NCBI GenBank assembly: GCA_002205965.3
Contig: NADL03000037.1
Location: 496,001-560,000, forward strand
Direction: 5' to 3'
DNA from: Kappaphycus alvarezii
Taxonomy: Eukaryota > Rhodophyta > Florideophyceae > Gigartinales > Solieriaceae
DNA: 64,000 nt
Position 1 is the first letter of the stretch. The number at the start of each line of letters is the position of its first letter. Of this stretch, positions 46,436 through 59,300 are shown in pieces. The notes under the pieces were generated by a model. The model saw only the letters and a program-made list of their open reading frames with translations, did not search any database and was not told the DNA's origin. Both the position numbers and the translations under genes were made by a program.

Positions 46436-46595
46436 CTGACGCCCCTCTATCCGGGTCCATCGCTGGGACCACCTGGTCCAACCAATTCATTCCTTTCTCT
46501 CCCATATGGCCCGTTTCGACATCCCTCTCTTCATCCGCGGCCTCTTCATCTTCCTCCGCGGACTCGCTCTCGCCCTCCTATTATTACATCCAGTA

Positions 46596-46621
46596 GACCA
46601 GTTCCGGGCCCGGAACTGGTC
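46596..46621. repeat. 26-bp perfect palindrome
   Basis: The arms gaccagttccgg and ccggaactggtc meet at a central GC pair of bases with no spacer, giving 26 self-complementary bases. It is GC-rich and unique in the window. It could be a site for a dimeric protein or a junction of an inverted duplication. Confidence 0.9.
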
Positions 46622-46639
46622 CCGTTCGGGGGAATTCCA

Positions 46640-48090
46640 CTCTTAGAATAACTCCTATGCCTTACTATCCTCCTCTTCCGAGTCTCCCCCCCTCACCGCG
46701 TTCTGCGCTTTGACCTCCATCAGGTGTCGAACAACGAGCTCCATCAGGTGATTCCTGGTTCTGACGACAAAGATAGTCCTCTGAGTCGGTTAGGTCCGAA
46801 AAGGATTAAATGGTAGACGGTGATGGAGCGGGGATGATGGAATTTGGAAATAGAGCGAGAACTGGCTAATCCGTGCATGATGGCTGCCAAGGAAGGTAAG
46901 AATTTTCAATTTTTTGTTGTTGCATGGTCGCGGCTAAATTTTAAGCGGCGCCTTGTGTATTTAAATAGCTTCAAAACGATCAGATTGGCAGGTCCACTGA
47001 ATGGGAAAAGTAGATGTAAATTTTCTTGTAGTGGGAGTTAGTCAAAACCTCCCATAAAGGAACGATTTATGGCGAAAATCACGTGTAGAAATATTGATGA
47101 TGGAAAAAGATATTTAGGGGCGCAGAAATCAAAAAACGGAGAAGAATAGAATAATTACTGTCAAAGGAGAAGTCAGTCGCACAGAAAAAGAGAAACAAGA
47201 AAAGAAAAAAGTATAAAGAATGTAAATTTCGTCGTGTAAAAGAAAAAGAAGGTGAAGGGAGAAACAAATGAAAATTAAGTGAATAGAGAAATGTAAGGGG
47301 AGGAATGTTCTGCACATAAAGAGGATCCCTTCAGTTTCTCGCTTGACACTCCGCCTAGCTCGAGACATATGCCCCGCTCCGTCATTATTCTTCTATTTTT
47401 TCTTCCAATCCGCTTTGCCTGTTTTCAAAAATATAAGGTCTGTTGAACGGGTAATAGGGCAGTCGATTACCAATATGAGGCTCCAATAAGTACGTTCTCG
47501 CCACGGGTCACTCACTTCGTTTCATGGCTTTATACAAATTCCAAGTGTGGTCGAATACATTCTTTCTCCTTAACGGCTCCGAACCTTCCCATAGTAAAAT
47601 AGTACATGAGTTACGAAAACTCATCCGTAAAATACCAGAGAGGGTGTTTTTAAAGTAGAATAATACACGCATTAACATTAATTAATCATCGTCATATGAC
47701 AAGTGCGTTCCATGTAGTGAACGCAAACAGAGAAAATTGTTCACAATAAATTAAAATAGACCTGGGAGTCGTTCTTATCATCTTTAACTTCGCGAAGTCA
47801 GGTCTAAACTCTATTTCTAGCGAATATGTGTTATGTATAGTTGTAAAATGGGGTTATGGATGCGGATTTAGAAGATTCTCCTGGCGGATGTCCAATCTTA
47901 CCTCTAGCGGTGCTTTGACTGGCACGAGCCTCCCTCAGGGGGGGCTTGTGGCCCCTTCTCCGGGGGGCCGACCCTTCCGAGGACCCCTCTCTGTTCATCA
48001 TTACTTCCTCAAGGTGCTCTTTCGCCTCCTCTACGTTTCCATTCTGCGGTGGCGGAACGTATGGATCCAATAGCGGATAGGGGACCATTT
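46640..48090. other. No recognised gene; purine-rich strand at 47.1-47.3 kb
   Basis: At 47080-47300 the plus strand is almost all A and G (agaaaaagagaaacaagaaa and similar), so the minus strand is pyrimidine-rich. A frame at 48088-47831 (minus) is basic and Pro-rich with no known domain; it may be the end of the Gypsy polyprotein or 3' untranslated part. Nothing else is recognised. Confidence 0.4.
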
Positions 48091-48639
48091 GATACTCCCC
48101 GTCCTAAGCCAGGTCATAGACCAAAGTTTCAACGCGTAATTGGGATTCTAGAAACCAAAATTCTTTTCGAATTACGTTGACGTATTTATGCGACAGTTTC
48201 TCAGATGAAACTACACCGTAACGTCCAATAGCGTGGCGTTATACGGCATCTACAACATATGGGCATTAATCGGCTAACATACCATTCTGAAACGAACAAA
48301 GATACGTAATATTAAACTTGGTCATGTTCCAAAAGAATTGGATCTGTCAGGGCCCTGAAATAAGCGCTATATTTATGGAAAAATGTTTGATAACCTGAGT
48401 TTCGGCATCTTTTCTCTTCAATGAACCAATCCATTCCCGTGCTCGTCTCCAGATAGTTCTGAGCATCATTTAATTTTGCACATGTATTTTCCTTGTCACA
48501 TTGTGGGTTCCAAATATGCCAAGATATTCGGTTCTCTCCTGATACGTAATGAGGCTTCTAGCATGAACAGCACTTTTAGACATCTTTTTGGAGCTTGAGT
48601 AGAGCTCGTATTGTTATAATTCACGGATTGGAATAATTC

Positions 48640-51600
48640 GTACGGAACGCAGGCTAGTTAACAATCTTTTGTAAAGCCTTACCGTGAATGACCAAAACCT
48701 TCGATCCGGCAGAGAGTTTCCACTGTTGTTAAGTGGTCCCCTAATTTTTGTTAGCCCTCCTATCCAGTTTGCACCTCCAGTTTCCAGAGGCTAGTAGTTC
48801 CGTCTGTCGTCCCTTAGATTCCATATCAGTAGATTCAACATCTTTTGTAACCATTCTTGGGGATTTTCCATAAATCAGCTCGAAAGAAGAGCCCCCGTCT
48901 AAGCCTTTTATATGCCTGTAGCCGTACAGAACTTTTTTCATGGCGTCCTCTCATGATATTTCGTTTCCCGATATGATCTTTGATATGAACCTTTTAACAT
49001 TTTCGACCATCTTCTTTGCCTTCCCGTTAGAAATAGGTCATATGCTAGAACCGTTTTTCACCTAATTCAGTTTTTCCTCATGAATTTAGTAAGACATGTA
49101 GCCTTAAATCGAATTTTGTTGTCTGAAATGATTCCTCTAGGAAGGATAAAAGGCATGATTATTTACATCCTTATAAATTTAATGACTTAATCGGCAGTGG
49201 TGTCCCTAACTGGCACTGCAGATGGCCATCTTTTCATTCGTTCGACTCTTAAAGAGAAGGTATTTCCTCCCAGAGGAAGTCATCCTGAAGTGACCGCCGA
49301 GCTCCAGGTAGAGAAGGTATTTTCATCCTGAAGGGACCGGCAAATTCCAGGTAGAATATCTCAAAAGCCCGTTAATAAGAATAATGAGAGTTGATTTATA
49401 TTTTTAACTGGAGTGAACTTTTGTCAACAATCACAGATGTCTCTATGTACCTTCGGCCAGCCAAATCTTTCAGTAATATTTTTTCCGTTTTACTAAGGCT
49501 CCAATGACCCATTTCATCATGCCCAATCCTCAGTATTTTGCATTGTTTCCAATAGGAGCCACTAGCCGAGGACCTGATTTCTCAACCGACAATACATTTG
49601 CTTCCCATACCGAAAATACTTTATGATCATCTCACTCATTCCCTATGCTCCAAATCCACTTCTTTGATCTTAATTCCTATCAGATATCTAAAAAGGGATT
49701 TTAGTTTGGCTCCGAAGTCAGCCGAACCAACCGTATCAACAAAAGATTTTCAGCACAATTTTCTTCCGCTCTTCCAATGCTTTCTTTTGGATTCTTGGAT
49801 CTGGAAAGAAATACTGCTGTCCGGTTGATCCTTCGCCGCGGTTAAATGGTTTCTAGCAGGTATTCTGCGAATAAGTCGAGCAATCTTGCCAAGCGGCTGA
49901 GAACATCTGTCTTCTTGAACGCAGTTTTGAGGGCCAGGTGATCTGTTATCAAATCAAATTTTTCTAGCGAAAGAAAGTAGACACGGAATTCTTTCGGAGC
50001 AAAAATGATACCTGGGACATCTTTATCACAGACGGTATACCTACTTTCAGCCTCATTCATAGTACGAATCGTAAACTGTGCTTGGTGTAATTTACCATCG
50101 TCATCTCTCTTGGACAACACAGCGCCGACAGAATGATCCGAAGCGTCAGTTTCCACGATGAAATTGTTCTCAAATTACGGATATAGGATTACTGGTGGCT
50201 CACACAAATTCCTTGTTAGCTCGATGAACCCGTTTTTCATTTTTGTGCACTACTTAAACTCTCCGTTCTTTATATTTAAAGTCTGTAGAGGGGAATCAAT
50301 CTCAGCTAAACCATTAATGGACCTTCTTAATTAAGATAAAAAGCCAAGAAAGCTATGAAACTCTGTTATTTCTGGTATTTTGATCCTAGGGGTCTTTTCT
50401 GTATCAATGTAATACCGTTGCTATACACCACATGGCCAAATAATTAGGTAAAGGGTTTTACGAAGAATTAATTCATCAGTTAGGTTCTCAAATGGTACTG
50501 TTAGATCATTTCCATCACTACCGTAGTGTAGTCCAGGATGTATTCCAAGGTTTCCGAAAATATCATGACGTCGTCTGTATACACTCTGACAAAGGGAGCC
50601 CCTTCAATACTTTATTTATCATTCTTTGAAAGGTTTCTGCTGTGTTCATAAGACCAAGAGGCATCACTTCGAATCTGAGCGTCCCTACTTTGCAAGTAAA
50701 CTTCGTCATTGCTTTGCATTTTGAGAGAATGGATCTACTAATGTCCTGTGTACAAGTCTATAGACGTAAAGTAGCGCCCGTATTTCATTTATTCTAGGAT
50801 ATCTTCCACATTTGGGAGAATAAATCGATCTGGGATCTTTCTTTGGTTAAGTCGGCGATAGTTGACATAAAAACTCGAATTATCATCTTTCTTGGCAACG
50901 ATCACAACTGGGAAGGACCACGCTGACAAAATAGACCTAAGAATTCCAATTTGTAACAAAGTAGTGACTCTTTCTTCTATGATTCCTTCTCAATTTGGTG
51001 GTTGACGACTTTTTCCATGATAAAATGGATAGGTATTAGTCAGTTCTAATGGGAGCGAGACAGGGACCTGGGCCAGTCGTAAGTCCCATCCGTTCCAGGC
51101 GATCACTTCGCTTAAGGTAAGTACTGAAGCAATTTTCACCGCTGCAGGTAGAGAAAATTGCTTCAGTTTTTCATGAATAGCCTCCAACTTTTGTGATTTG
51201 CGCATCACCTATTTTGAAGTATCGAACAGCTCTATCTTGTTTTTTTCGTTGGCTGTGTGTACAATATGCTCATCTGTCGCCACAGCGCTTTTTTTTGAAC
51301 AATATACTTTAAACTCCAGTATGCGTCAGTTGACAACACCAGCGGCTTTCTGCTGCTATTATACAGCGTGCTTTGATATCTGGGGCGCTATTTTCGCATA
51401 AGGCTGGGTATTTGTAGTTTTTTTTGGGCCGCTTCGTCTTATTACTGACTGTACGTTAGCCAAAATCTGGATCGGCGCAAACGAAGTTCAGAATTTTCTC
51501 TTCGTCCGATTCTGTTTGCTTTTTATCCACCATAACTTAGGATCCATCGCTATCATAACTGGAAGTGAAATATTCGCTATTTTTCAACTTTATTTATCCA

Positions 51601-52000
51601 AAAACATTCTATTGTCGTACCTCAAGGGCACCCTCACTTTTTCTTTGTGAATTTGGGCTGAGACCTTTTTATTATCCAGGTCGATACAAGCCTCGAACTG
51701 CTGTATTGGTGGGCACCGTATAATTTTGTCAAAAGGAATGTATGGAATGAAGAGGAACTCCAAAATCCATTTCATTCCCGCAAAGAATACTGAAACTTAT
51801 TCGATAATGCCAAGGCAGTGAGCGAAGGTCCCATCCGCGATAGTTATCCTCCTAGTGGTCGGGAGGATTTCGAGGCCCAGTTCCATGACCAGGTATCCTG
51901 AAATAAGATTTGGCACTGCTCCGGAGTCAAAAAATCCTTGTGCATCTCTTCCTAATACCTTATCAAGGACTACCCTCTGCAGTCATTACGGACCTTTTCA
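48640..52000 (-). mobile_element. Ty3/Gypsy LTR retrotransposon, nearly full pol order, decayed
   Basis: Minus-strand order: aspartic protease at about 51935-51780 (FFDSGAVPNLISGYLVMELG, ADGTFAHCLG; DSGA active site). Then LPLELTNTYPFYHGKSRQPP near 51030. RT: TTLLQIGILRSILSAWSFPV and KKDDNSSFYVNYRRLNQRKI near 50900, with the YTDD catalytic box at 50581-50570. RNase H at 50156-49842 (ETDASDHSVGAVLSKRDDDG, FRVYFLSLEKFDLITDHLAL). Integrase finger near 49530 (GHDEMGHWSLSKTEKILL). Integrase end at 48925-48840 (YGYRHIKGLDGGSSFELIYG). Then VLVIHGKALQKI near 48690. RNase H is open for 104 codons, while other parts are broken by stops and shifts. LTRs were not found. Gag probably lies upstream (see next entry). 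Confidence 0.9.
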
Positions 52001-52049
52001 CCTTTATAGACTAGGGGAAAATAAATTTGGTAGGTAAAATGGAATTTAA

Positions 52050-53030
52050 AAGTCAGCGAGAGAGACCAAGTGACTGAGTTGCAAGCTGAAGTCAACGCTA
52101 TTCTTGAATGAAAAATTGAAATATGAGATAACCTTGGAAATTTTCTAGTCAATACTGTGCACTTTGAGACGTTCGCATGCGTCCATAGCGTACTATACCT
52201 ATAGATTAAACCTACGAACGACAAATTATTTCTAGCTGCTGCATTGGTGGTCATTGACCTGCGCGGGCCCGAAATTTGATTAATAGATTTAGAGTTATAT
52301 AGCCTTTCAACAGTCATTATCATCGACCTTAAGTTTTTGAAAGAAGAATGTAGCGGGAAGTTTTTAAGGTTTCGTATATATGCGTTCTACTCAGTAATGA
52401 TGTTCCCGTGTGTGCTCTTTTCAATTGCAAAACCGGGAAACAGAGACTGTAGGACACAGTATTCCGTCACGAAGAATATTTCCTCTGCCTTTCGGGAGGA
52501 CTTTCGGGCTTATTTGTGTTCGCTGCGGATCAAGTTGTCAAAGTAGCTTCCGTAAAAATTCCTGAGTACCCTGGTGATGAGAAAATCATTCAAATCTGGA
52601 TCATTTCGAAAGGGAGTCAAGGAAGGTTTGAATTGCGCAACTTGAAACGGGCAAGCTTGCCGTTATACCGCGTAAGTTACGGCTATGATATTCTGACCAT
52701 AAATAACTTATTCCACATTAAACGGACTAATCCATTCACATATCCAGTTGACGACTTTCTCGAGAGGAAAACATTCCACCTGCCCCTCATCCCCTATCCA
52801 AAGCTGGCGTAACTGTTTGATGGGATTTTATCTTTAACTCAGGCCTAGAAATTCTTTCCGTTGTCTCTTTCAGAGACATAAAAGCGAATTTAGCTCTGTC
52901 TATGACACCAGGTGGGGTTCGGCGTATCTCCGATCCTGTATATATCTGTCGAAACTTCCCAAAGGCCCGTGTAGATGGTACTTATCCCTCGTTACTAACT
53001 ATTTTCTTCACATTTCTGACTGCTAAAGCT
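52050..53030 (-). pseudogene. Probable gag region of the Gypsy element
   Basis: Minus-strand segments such as FRQIYTGSEIRRT and DRAKFAFMSLKETTERIS at about 52960-52840 resemble the retrotransposon gag pattern (FR-x3-F ... R-x-(K/L)-L/F-x-LK-x-T). No clear zinc knuckle is seen before the protease. It lies directly upstream of the protease on the same strand, the expected place for gag. The plus-strand frame at 52516-52812 is probably a shadow. Confidence 0.45.
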
Positions 53031-53399
53031 AGTACAACGTTATTATCAAAAAATGAATTGGATACTTTGATCTTTTGAACGGTCTATCACAAAGAGTCCA
53101 TACATATTTTATCGAGCCAGCACTGTAGTGGGCTTCGGTCCCAGGGCAGTTGACTTGACAGGTCAAGATAGTGAAAAAGGTGATGAAATTGTCGCCAAAT
53201 TTTATTTCCTGATTGTTCAAGATCATGTTCCGCAACCCGGTATAGGTAGTAGTCCGACGTTAGACAATAATCTTCCATATCATTTCTGTGGATACATACT
53301 GCAATTATCTATCGGAAATGGACCTCGTTTCCTCTTCTACAATAAGCAAGAAAAATTTAACTTATATCATCACGATTCAGATAAGGATCAAGTTGTTGA

Positions 53400-56300
53400 A
53401 GCTTAGTTGTTCCACGTCGAGAGAAAATATAAAGCAGATATGAGTATTTTGTATAATATGCACTTACGTGGAGAAAAGCGATTTTCAGAGCTTGGAATAT
53501 CATGGGTTTTCCGGTGTACCTTCTGAGAGCTTGGGTGGAAGTAATAATTAAAGCGAAGGGGGAAATATCCTTTTAGAGGTACTTCAGACTCAAAAAACCA
53601 CCACCTTAGAGTAGAAGAGGATATAATTTGCACTAGAAATGAAAAGATCGAACCATCAAAATAAAACTCTTTTCCTCTTTGGTTCTAGTGGATAAAATTT
53701 TTGATAAAATGTAGGAAGTTATTTCCCTTCTATGGAATCCATATCCATCAATTATTGAATGCCAGTGTCCGTGATGTTCATCTCGAGGTATATTCTGTTT
53801 ACCTATTGTGTTTTGTGCAATTAGATTGCTATCCTTCACAAATGTTTCAACGTTGGGCGTGGAAACAAGAAAAACTGTTAAAAGCGTACTATCGGACTTA
53901 CAATTCATACATATCGAAGAATCCGCATCAGTCGTTTTCGTCCAATGCAAGAATTTGAGACACCGATGTCGTAGCAAATTCCAATCAGTTAATCTCCCTT
54001 TCAATTCTTCTCCGAGCAAATGAAATGCACAAAAGTATTGTAACAGTCAAACCAGCGCCTTCACATAGTGCGTCAGGATACGGTGGTTACACAGAAACTA
54101 TCATGGAAAATAGCAGATATTTAACTTTTACAAAGACGAAAAACTACGAGTCACCACTTCCTATGCGAAAATAAAGTTCCTTGATAATTTGCTCCCCTAT
54201 AGCAGTACTAAATTATCTCATGTACATATTATGGTCCTTTACGTAAATAATACTCAAATTTCCTGTCGTATGAAGCTGTTGATTATTTCTACTGTAACTT
54301 AAGTGCTTTTTCCACGCAGACAGCTCACCAAAATTGTTTTATGCGCTTATATCATCCTAAAAGCTTACCTGCAACTTCTGCCTCTAAAAAAATATGTGAA
54401 AAAAAGGACAGAAGTATCATTATCTTTGAAGTTATTCCTAGCGTGGTTCTCGATATCACCTTTTCTGCATCTTTTGCCGTGCTCTTAGTCAATTTTCCGC
54501 TACATAGAAATTTTTTTTGACGAGGTGAATCCTCTATAATTTAGAATTCGGGCGAACACTGTAACTTTTCGGCTTATTCCGATGATCCTAATAATCAAAA
54601 TTACCAACTTATCGACTGCATTCATACTTGATCGTGTTAAATTGGAGCTCATATCCACCCTCATTCGTTCCTTTGAGTGTGGAATGATTCTTAGCGTTGG
54701 ATATTATCCCAATTAGCTCTAATTTCTGAAGTGTTTCATGAAGATTGATGAGTATTGAGACTATTTGAACGATCAGCAAAATCATCCAATATTTAAAACT
54801 TCTGGGAGAAAGAAGTTTAACCTCGGATGTTGGGGCGTCAGAGGCTTGAAGAGCTTAAAAAGCTTTTCACAACCATATAACCATCTTCAATATATTCCTT
54901 TGAATAGATAGAAGAAGTGTTTGAAGCGGTCACTTTACCTTCATTTAAATAGCATCATTGAAATATTCCTTAAATATGATCTTGACGATACCGTAATTTT
55001 CCATTGCCCACATGGAATTTGTGCGCTATAATTTTCCCGTTGGACCTTCCAGAATGTGCATGAAGAAATGAGGTTTCTGCTGGTCACTGTTATTTTTCAA
55101 AAGAACACTTAAACCACCTAAATGAGGTTCTCTGTTTTTACTTGTGACAAGTCGCCATCAAACTTTGAGTATCGTAACATCTTCCGCACGAAACGGTACG
55201 TACACTCTTGGACAGCTTTTGTTGAGCCTCATAGCCTTTTTCATAGCGCATATCAAACGTTTATGTTGCAGTGAGACCACCGAAAGTCATAAAAAGGACT
55301 GACAAGAATGGCAACGGGCCTGTGTGCAGACGTACTTTAATGAGTGCCAATTTTCTACACCCAGCGCTTATTGAAATCAGAAATGCTGAAATCTGCAATA
55401 GATCAGAAGCAATTTTATAATTTTTTGTTTTTGAATACTATTTTGGGCAACGAAAAAGGTACCGTCTAATTTTTCGGGAAGTTTTGGACAAATTTTTATT
55501 TCAATAATTCTTAGCTTGCATAATATAGCATAAGGTACATCATACTGTAAATTTGTACAGTATTTTAAGTTCGTAAAGTAGAGGAGATTTCGGGGCTCTT
55601 GTTTTCTATTTTTAGTACACCTCCAGGATGGGAGACGAACCTTGGAAGTAGGAGCTTGTCTTGCTTCCCTTCTCTATGCACACTCAAAAGTTAAATAGAA
55701 GTGTGGAAGCTGTGTAAAGTAAGTCAATTATAGATTTGCTTAGTTCAAACGAGCGATTTAAATAATTCTGGGATCATGTCTGCTTTATATCTTTCTAATT
55801 CCACTTCACAATCTCTCTTAAAGCGATTTAATGGAGTTGTTGTATGCATTTATATGTTTATCGCACCTTTGCAAGTTTAAAGAAGAGATAAATATCACAT
55901 AAGAACAATACGGATCCGAGCCTGCGGAAAAGATGGTTTATTTGACAATAATCACTGAGTGCATACCGTAGATTTCATTTTCTACTTTTCAGGGTCAAGG
56001 AAAGAAGAACTATTTCAAATCATATCCTACAAAATAAAAGGTACCTGGTAATAATTTTTCGGTTTCAGCGTTTATGTTTGCACCCAGTGTCAACTTTGAT
56101 CGATATAGCACCGGCTTTACACTGTGAATTTAAACAAAGCCACTTTAGGAGTCTACTCCGGTAAGAAAGCGGAGGACTTTTCGTAGATATAATACGGGCT
56201 TAATATCAGGACTTTTACGGCGGTCAATTTCATCTGGCGCATAACTTCTCGCTTTATGATGACACCTATAATCTCTAGCAATGTAAGGATAAGAAATCGC

Positions 56301-59300
56301 CTAGAATCATATGGATTGATTAATTACTTTTTTGCTCCCAAAAATATCGGTTTGGCACACAAAAAGGGTCATTTGGAGGCTACCACATTCAGTAAATTAG
56401 ATGAACGAATACTCTTCCATCTACAGTGCATCGCCAACGTCTAAATTAGGTTCCATCTCGACATTCATGTTGGATGAACGGCTCAACAGAGCTTCATATT
56501 GTTCAAGGATTTACATCTAGTATAATTATCAAGGAGAACTATATTCCTTCATGATATGGGGAATTCCGGAATCCACTTGCAAATATCTGTCCAGATCGTT
56601 TTCTGCTAAAAGAGACAATAATATTTAGAAGACCAAAGTATGACTCAATCTGCATCTGGTGTAGCTGTTTCTGTAATAAAAGTCTGTATCATAATAACTG
56701 AAATGATTTTAAAGATACGACACCTGTGATTGAGTGAGAAGCCATTACTCGACATGGACCATAGCCGACTTGTTGGCGTATTGGAACTATGGCTTAACAC
56801 ACTTTTAGAAGATTTCTTAGTATATATATTAGTTGGATTTGAATCATTCGGAACTTTAAGATTGAACCTGCGTGGCTTATGCTAATTTATGATGTGAATC
56901 GCAGCCGATTTCTATCTTTTAACCGAAGGTGCTATACTAGAACTAGATTTTGGAAATCTGCAAGAGTAAAATCAGAACCGTTTTTTGCCATTCTAGATAC
57001 TCCCGGCTACTGAGTCGGACCATATTAGCAGAAGAAACTTTTGATTTACTTGAAAATATTTTTCCAAGTTGATCATGAACAAAAATGCCTGATTGGAATC
57101 CTAAATGAAAAGCTTCATCTTGAAATTAGAATAAAATTTGTGATCAGGTGTGAAATTTTTGTTTTCACGCAAATGAAACTAATTATCTCTACGCCTTTAC
57201 AGCAGATTGGGGTGATCACGAAATCTGAAATAGTCTGCTGAGCTTCGATAATATGTATATCGCGTTTTGTATCGCATCAGTAGGCTTAATATTGACGAAT
57301 GAAATATAAGATGCATCAACATGCACAAGTCGGAGTCAATATCTTCTCGGATTCTGTTGCTGTATCGGAATGGAGCATTTACTAAACGAGTCAATGTTCG
57401 AGAAATCTATCAGCAAAAATAGGCGACTATATAACTCACTTTTATAGTATATGGTGGAGAAATTATCATGTAGTAGGCTATTGTTTTTGTAAAATCATCA
57501 GATAGTTCTTCAGTCAAGTTCAAAAGTACTCATAAGAGCTTAGAGGCTAATTACCGCTCTGTTTTCTATCTCCTAGCTTCTTTGTCTTTATAGGGGCGAG
57601 ATATACGATTAATGGAATACTCTGTAAGTTTTTTCGGTTAGATGCTTTCTCGAGCCAAAGCATTGTCTTCTTTATACGTATCAAGGCTTCTGGTTCAAAT
57701 GTAGCATCATACTTAACTATTCTCCTTTCACAGGAAACCATATAACTAGGCTCCACTTCTTTCAGTTGATACAGCAACAGAGATGATTAGGAATCATAGA
57801 AAGGATCAGTTCTGATCATCGAGGAAAAAAGAAAAGTTTTAATAGTTTCATGGATATTTCGGCAATTTTGTGACACCAAATTTTATTTTTTGTAGATAAG
57901 AAACAGAATCGTTTTTCTTTGAAATATATTTTAGGCCTTTATCATGGTGGGATCTAACACAGGGAATCTTTATTATTTCGAAAATATCTCCAGATGCTAT
58001 TTCGGAGAACTATTGAGATTCATGGAAAATAATTTTAACTCATGACAGTTTCCCACTCATATGCGATTTTTCCTGTCCATTTTTTGTCCTACATTGTTTG
58101 TGTGCCTTGTCTGGGAGTTATTTTAAGGAATTTTTCTTTGAAAATTCTTCTTGATATTACTTTTAATAAAAGTATACTCAGTAAGATAGAAAACTTTGCC
58201 CAAACCCTTACTATGTAACCAAGAGATATGGTAAAGAACGGGGAAATTTTTGTCTCCACTGAGTAAATATTCCTCGTCAGAAGTTGAAAATGTGAGAAAT
58301 AATTGATGAAAAGGATTTCATTCCTTGACAGAATTTTAGCCAGGATTGCAACTTCATATATGTCGAATTTACTCCAATCTTCAACTAGTAAAGCAAAATT
58401 GCTGAGTAAGATATTTCATATTCCCACTTTAACATTTGTAAGGGGAGGATGCATGTATTTCATAGAGAATGCGATCCTAATAGGATTGAGATGCGTGTTG
58501 TCCCGGTGTATCTTGTCCTGGCAAAGTGAAAATCCTATGAAGCCACCAATATTTTATTCTATACGTGTGTATATTTTGAGGGCCTTTGTAGGCTAAAATA
58601 GTGAGTTAATTTTTTGCTTATACTAATCAGATACAGATCCGTTGAAAAATTCGCGATGCTCGGAATGCTCCGCGAAGATATTTGATATGGTAGGTCTTTT
58701 CCCTTCTCTTTTTTTCGCATATATTTAACTATAACGGAATTTCAATATTGATCTAATACTGCCATTTCGAAAAATAATTAGATCCACTAGCTATTTACCT
58801 CGCGTTATCGACATTTTGGATAATTTTGAGTCTAGGACTGATGCTTATTGCAGTAGTACCGGAATTGAAGTTTTTTGCATGTTTCACGTGCATGGAGCAC
58901 CGATAGTCCAGCTTCAAATTACATATGAATATATTGATGTGCAAAAATACAATCCCAGAATTTCTGGAAATAATTTGTGGAAATGAGAACTACAAATTTT
59001 TTATTTCTCTGAGATGGCACTAGGTAATTTTTCCGCAGGAAATATCAAGAACTGTTAGGGTTCAAGTCCATTTCATCTATCTTAGGTTGAGCGTGGATGA
59101 TACTATCAGCACTCGAGGTCCCGAAATTAAGGACACTTTAGAATGGTTTCACCAGAAGAACCCGTATGAAAATGTTTTGTTTACTTGTTTCAATGCTTTT
59201 GTGGACCTGCTAAAATTCATCTATCAATAGTAGCAACTCAGCAAAATAGGGAAGGATTGCTGCACCACAACAACATTAATCCTAGTGATGATAATGAAGT

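Noticed and set aside
53633-54019. 128-codon minus-strand frame
   Set aside because: No domain or family likeness; overlapped by frames of similar length on the other strand; AT-rich.
59041-59075. ggttcaagtcc, resembling the B box of a tRNA gene
   Set aside because: The flanking bases do not form a T stem, and no A box or acceptor stem fits upstream.
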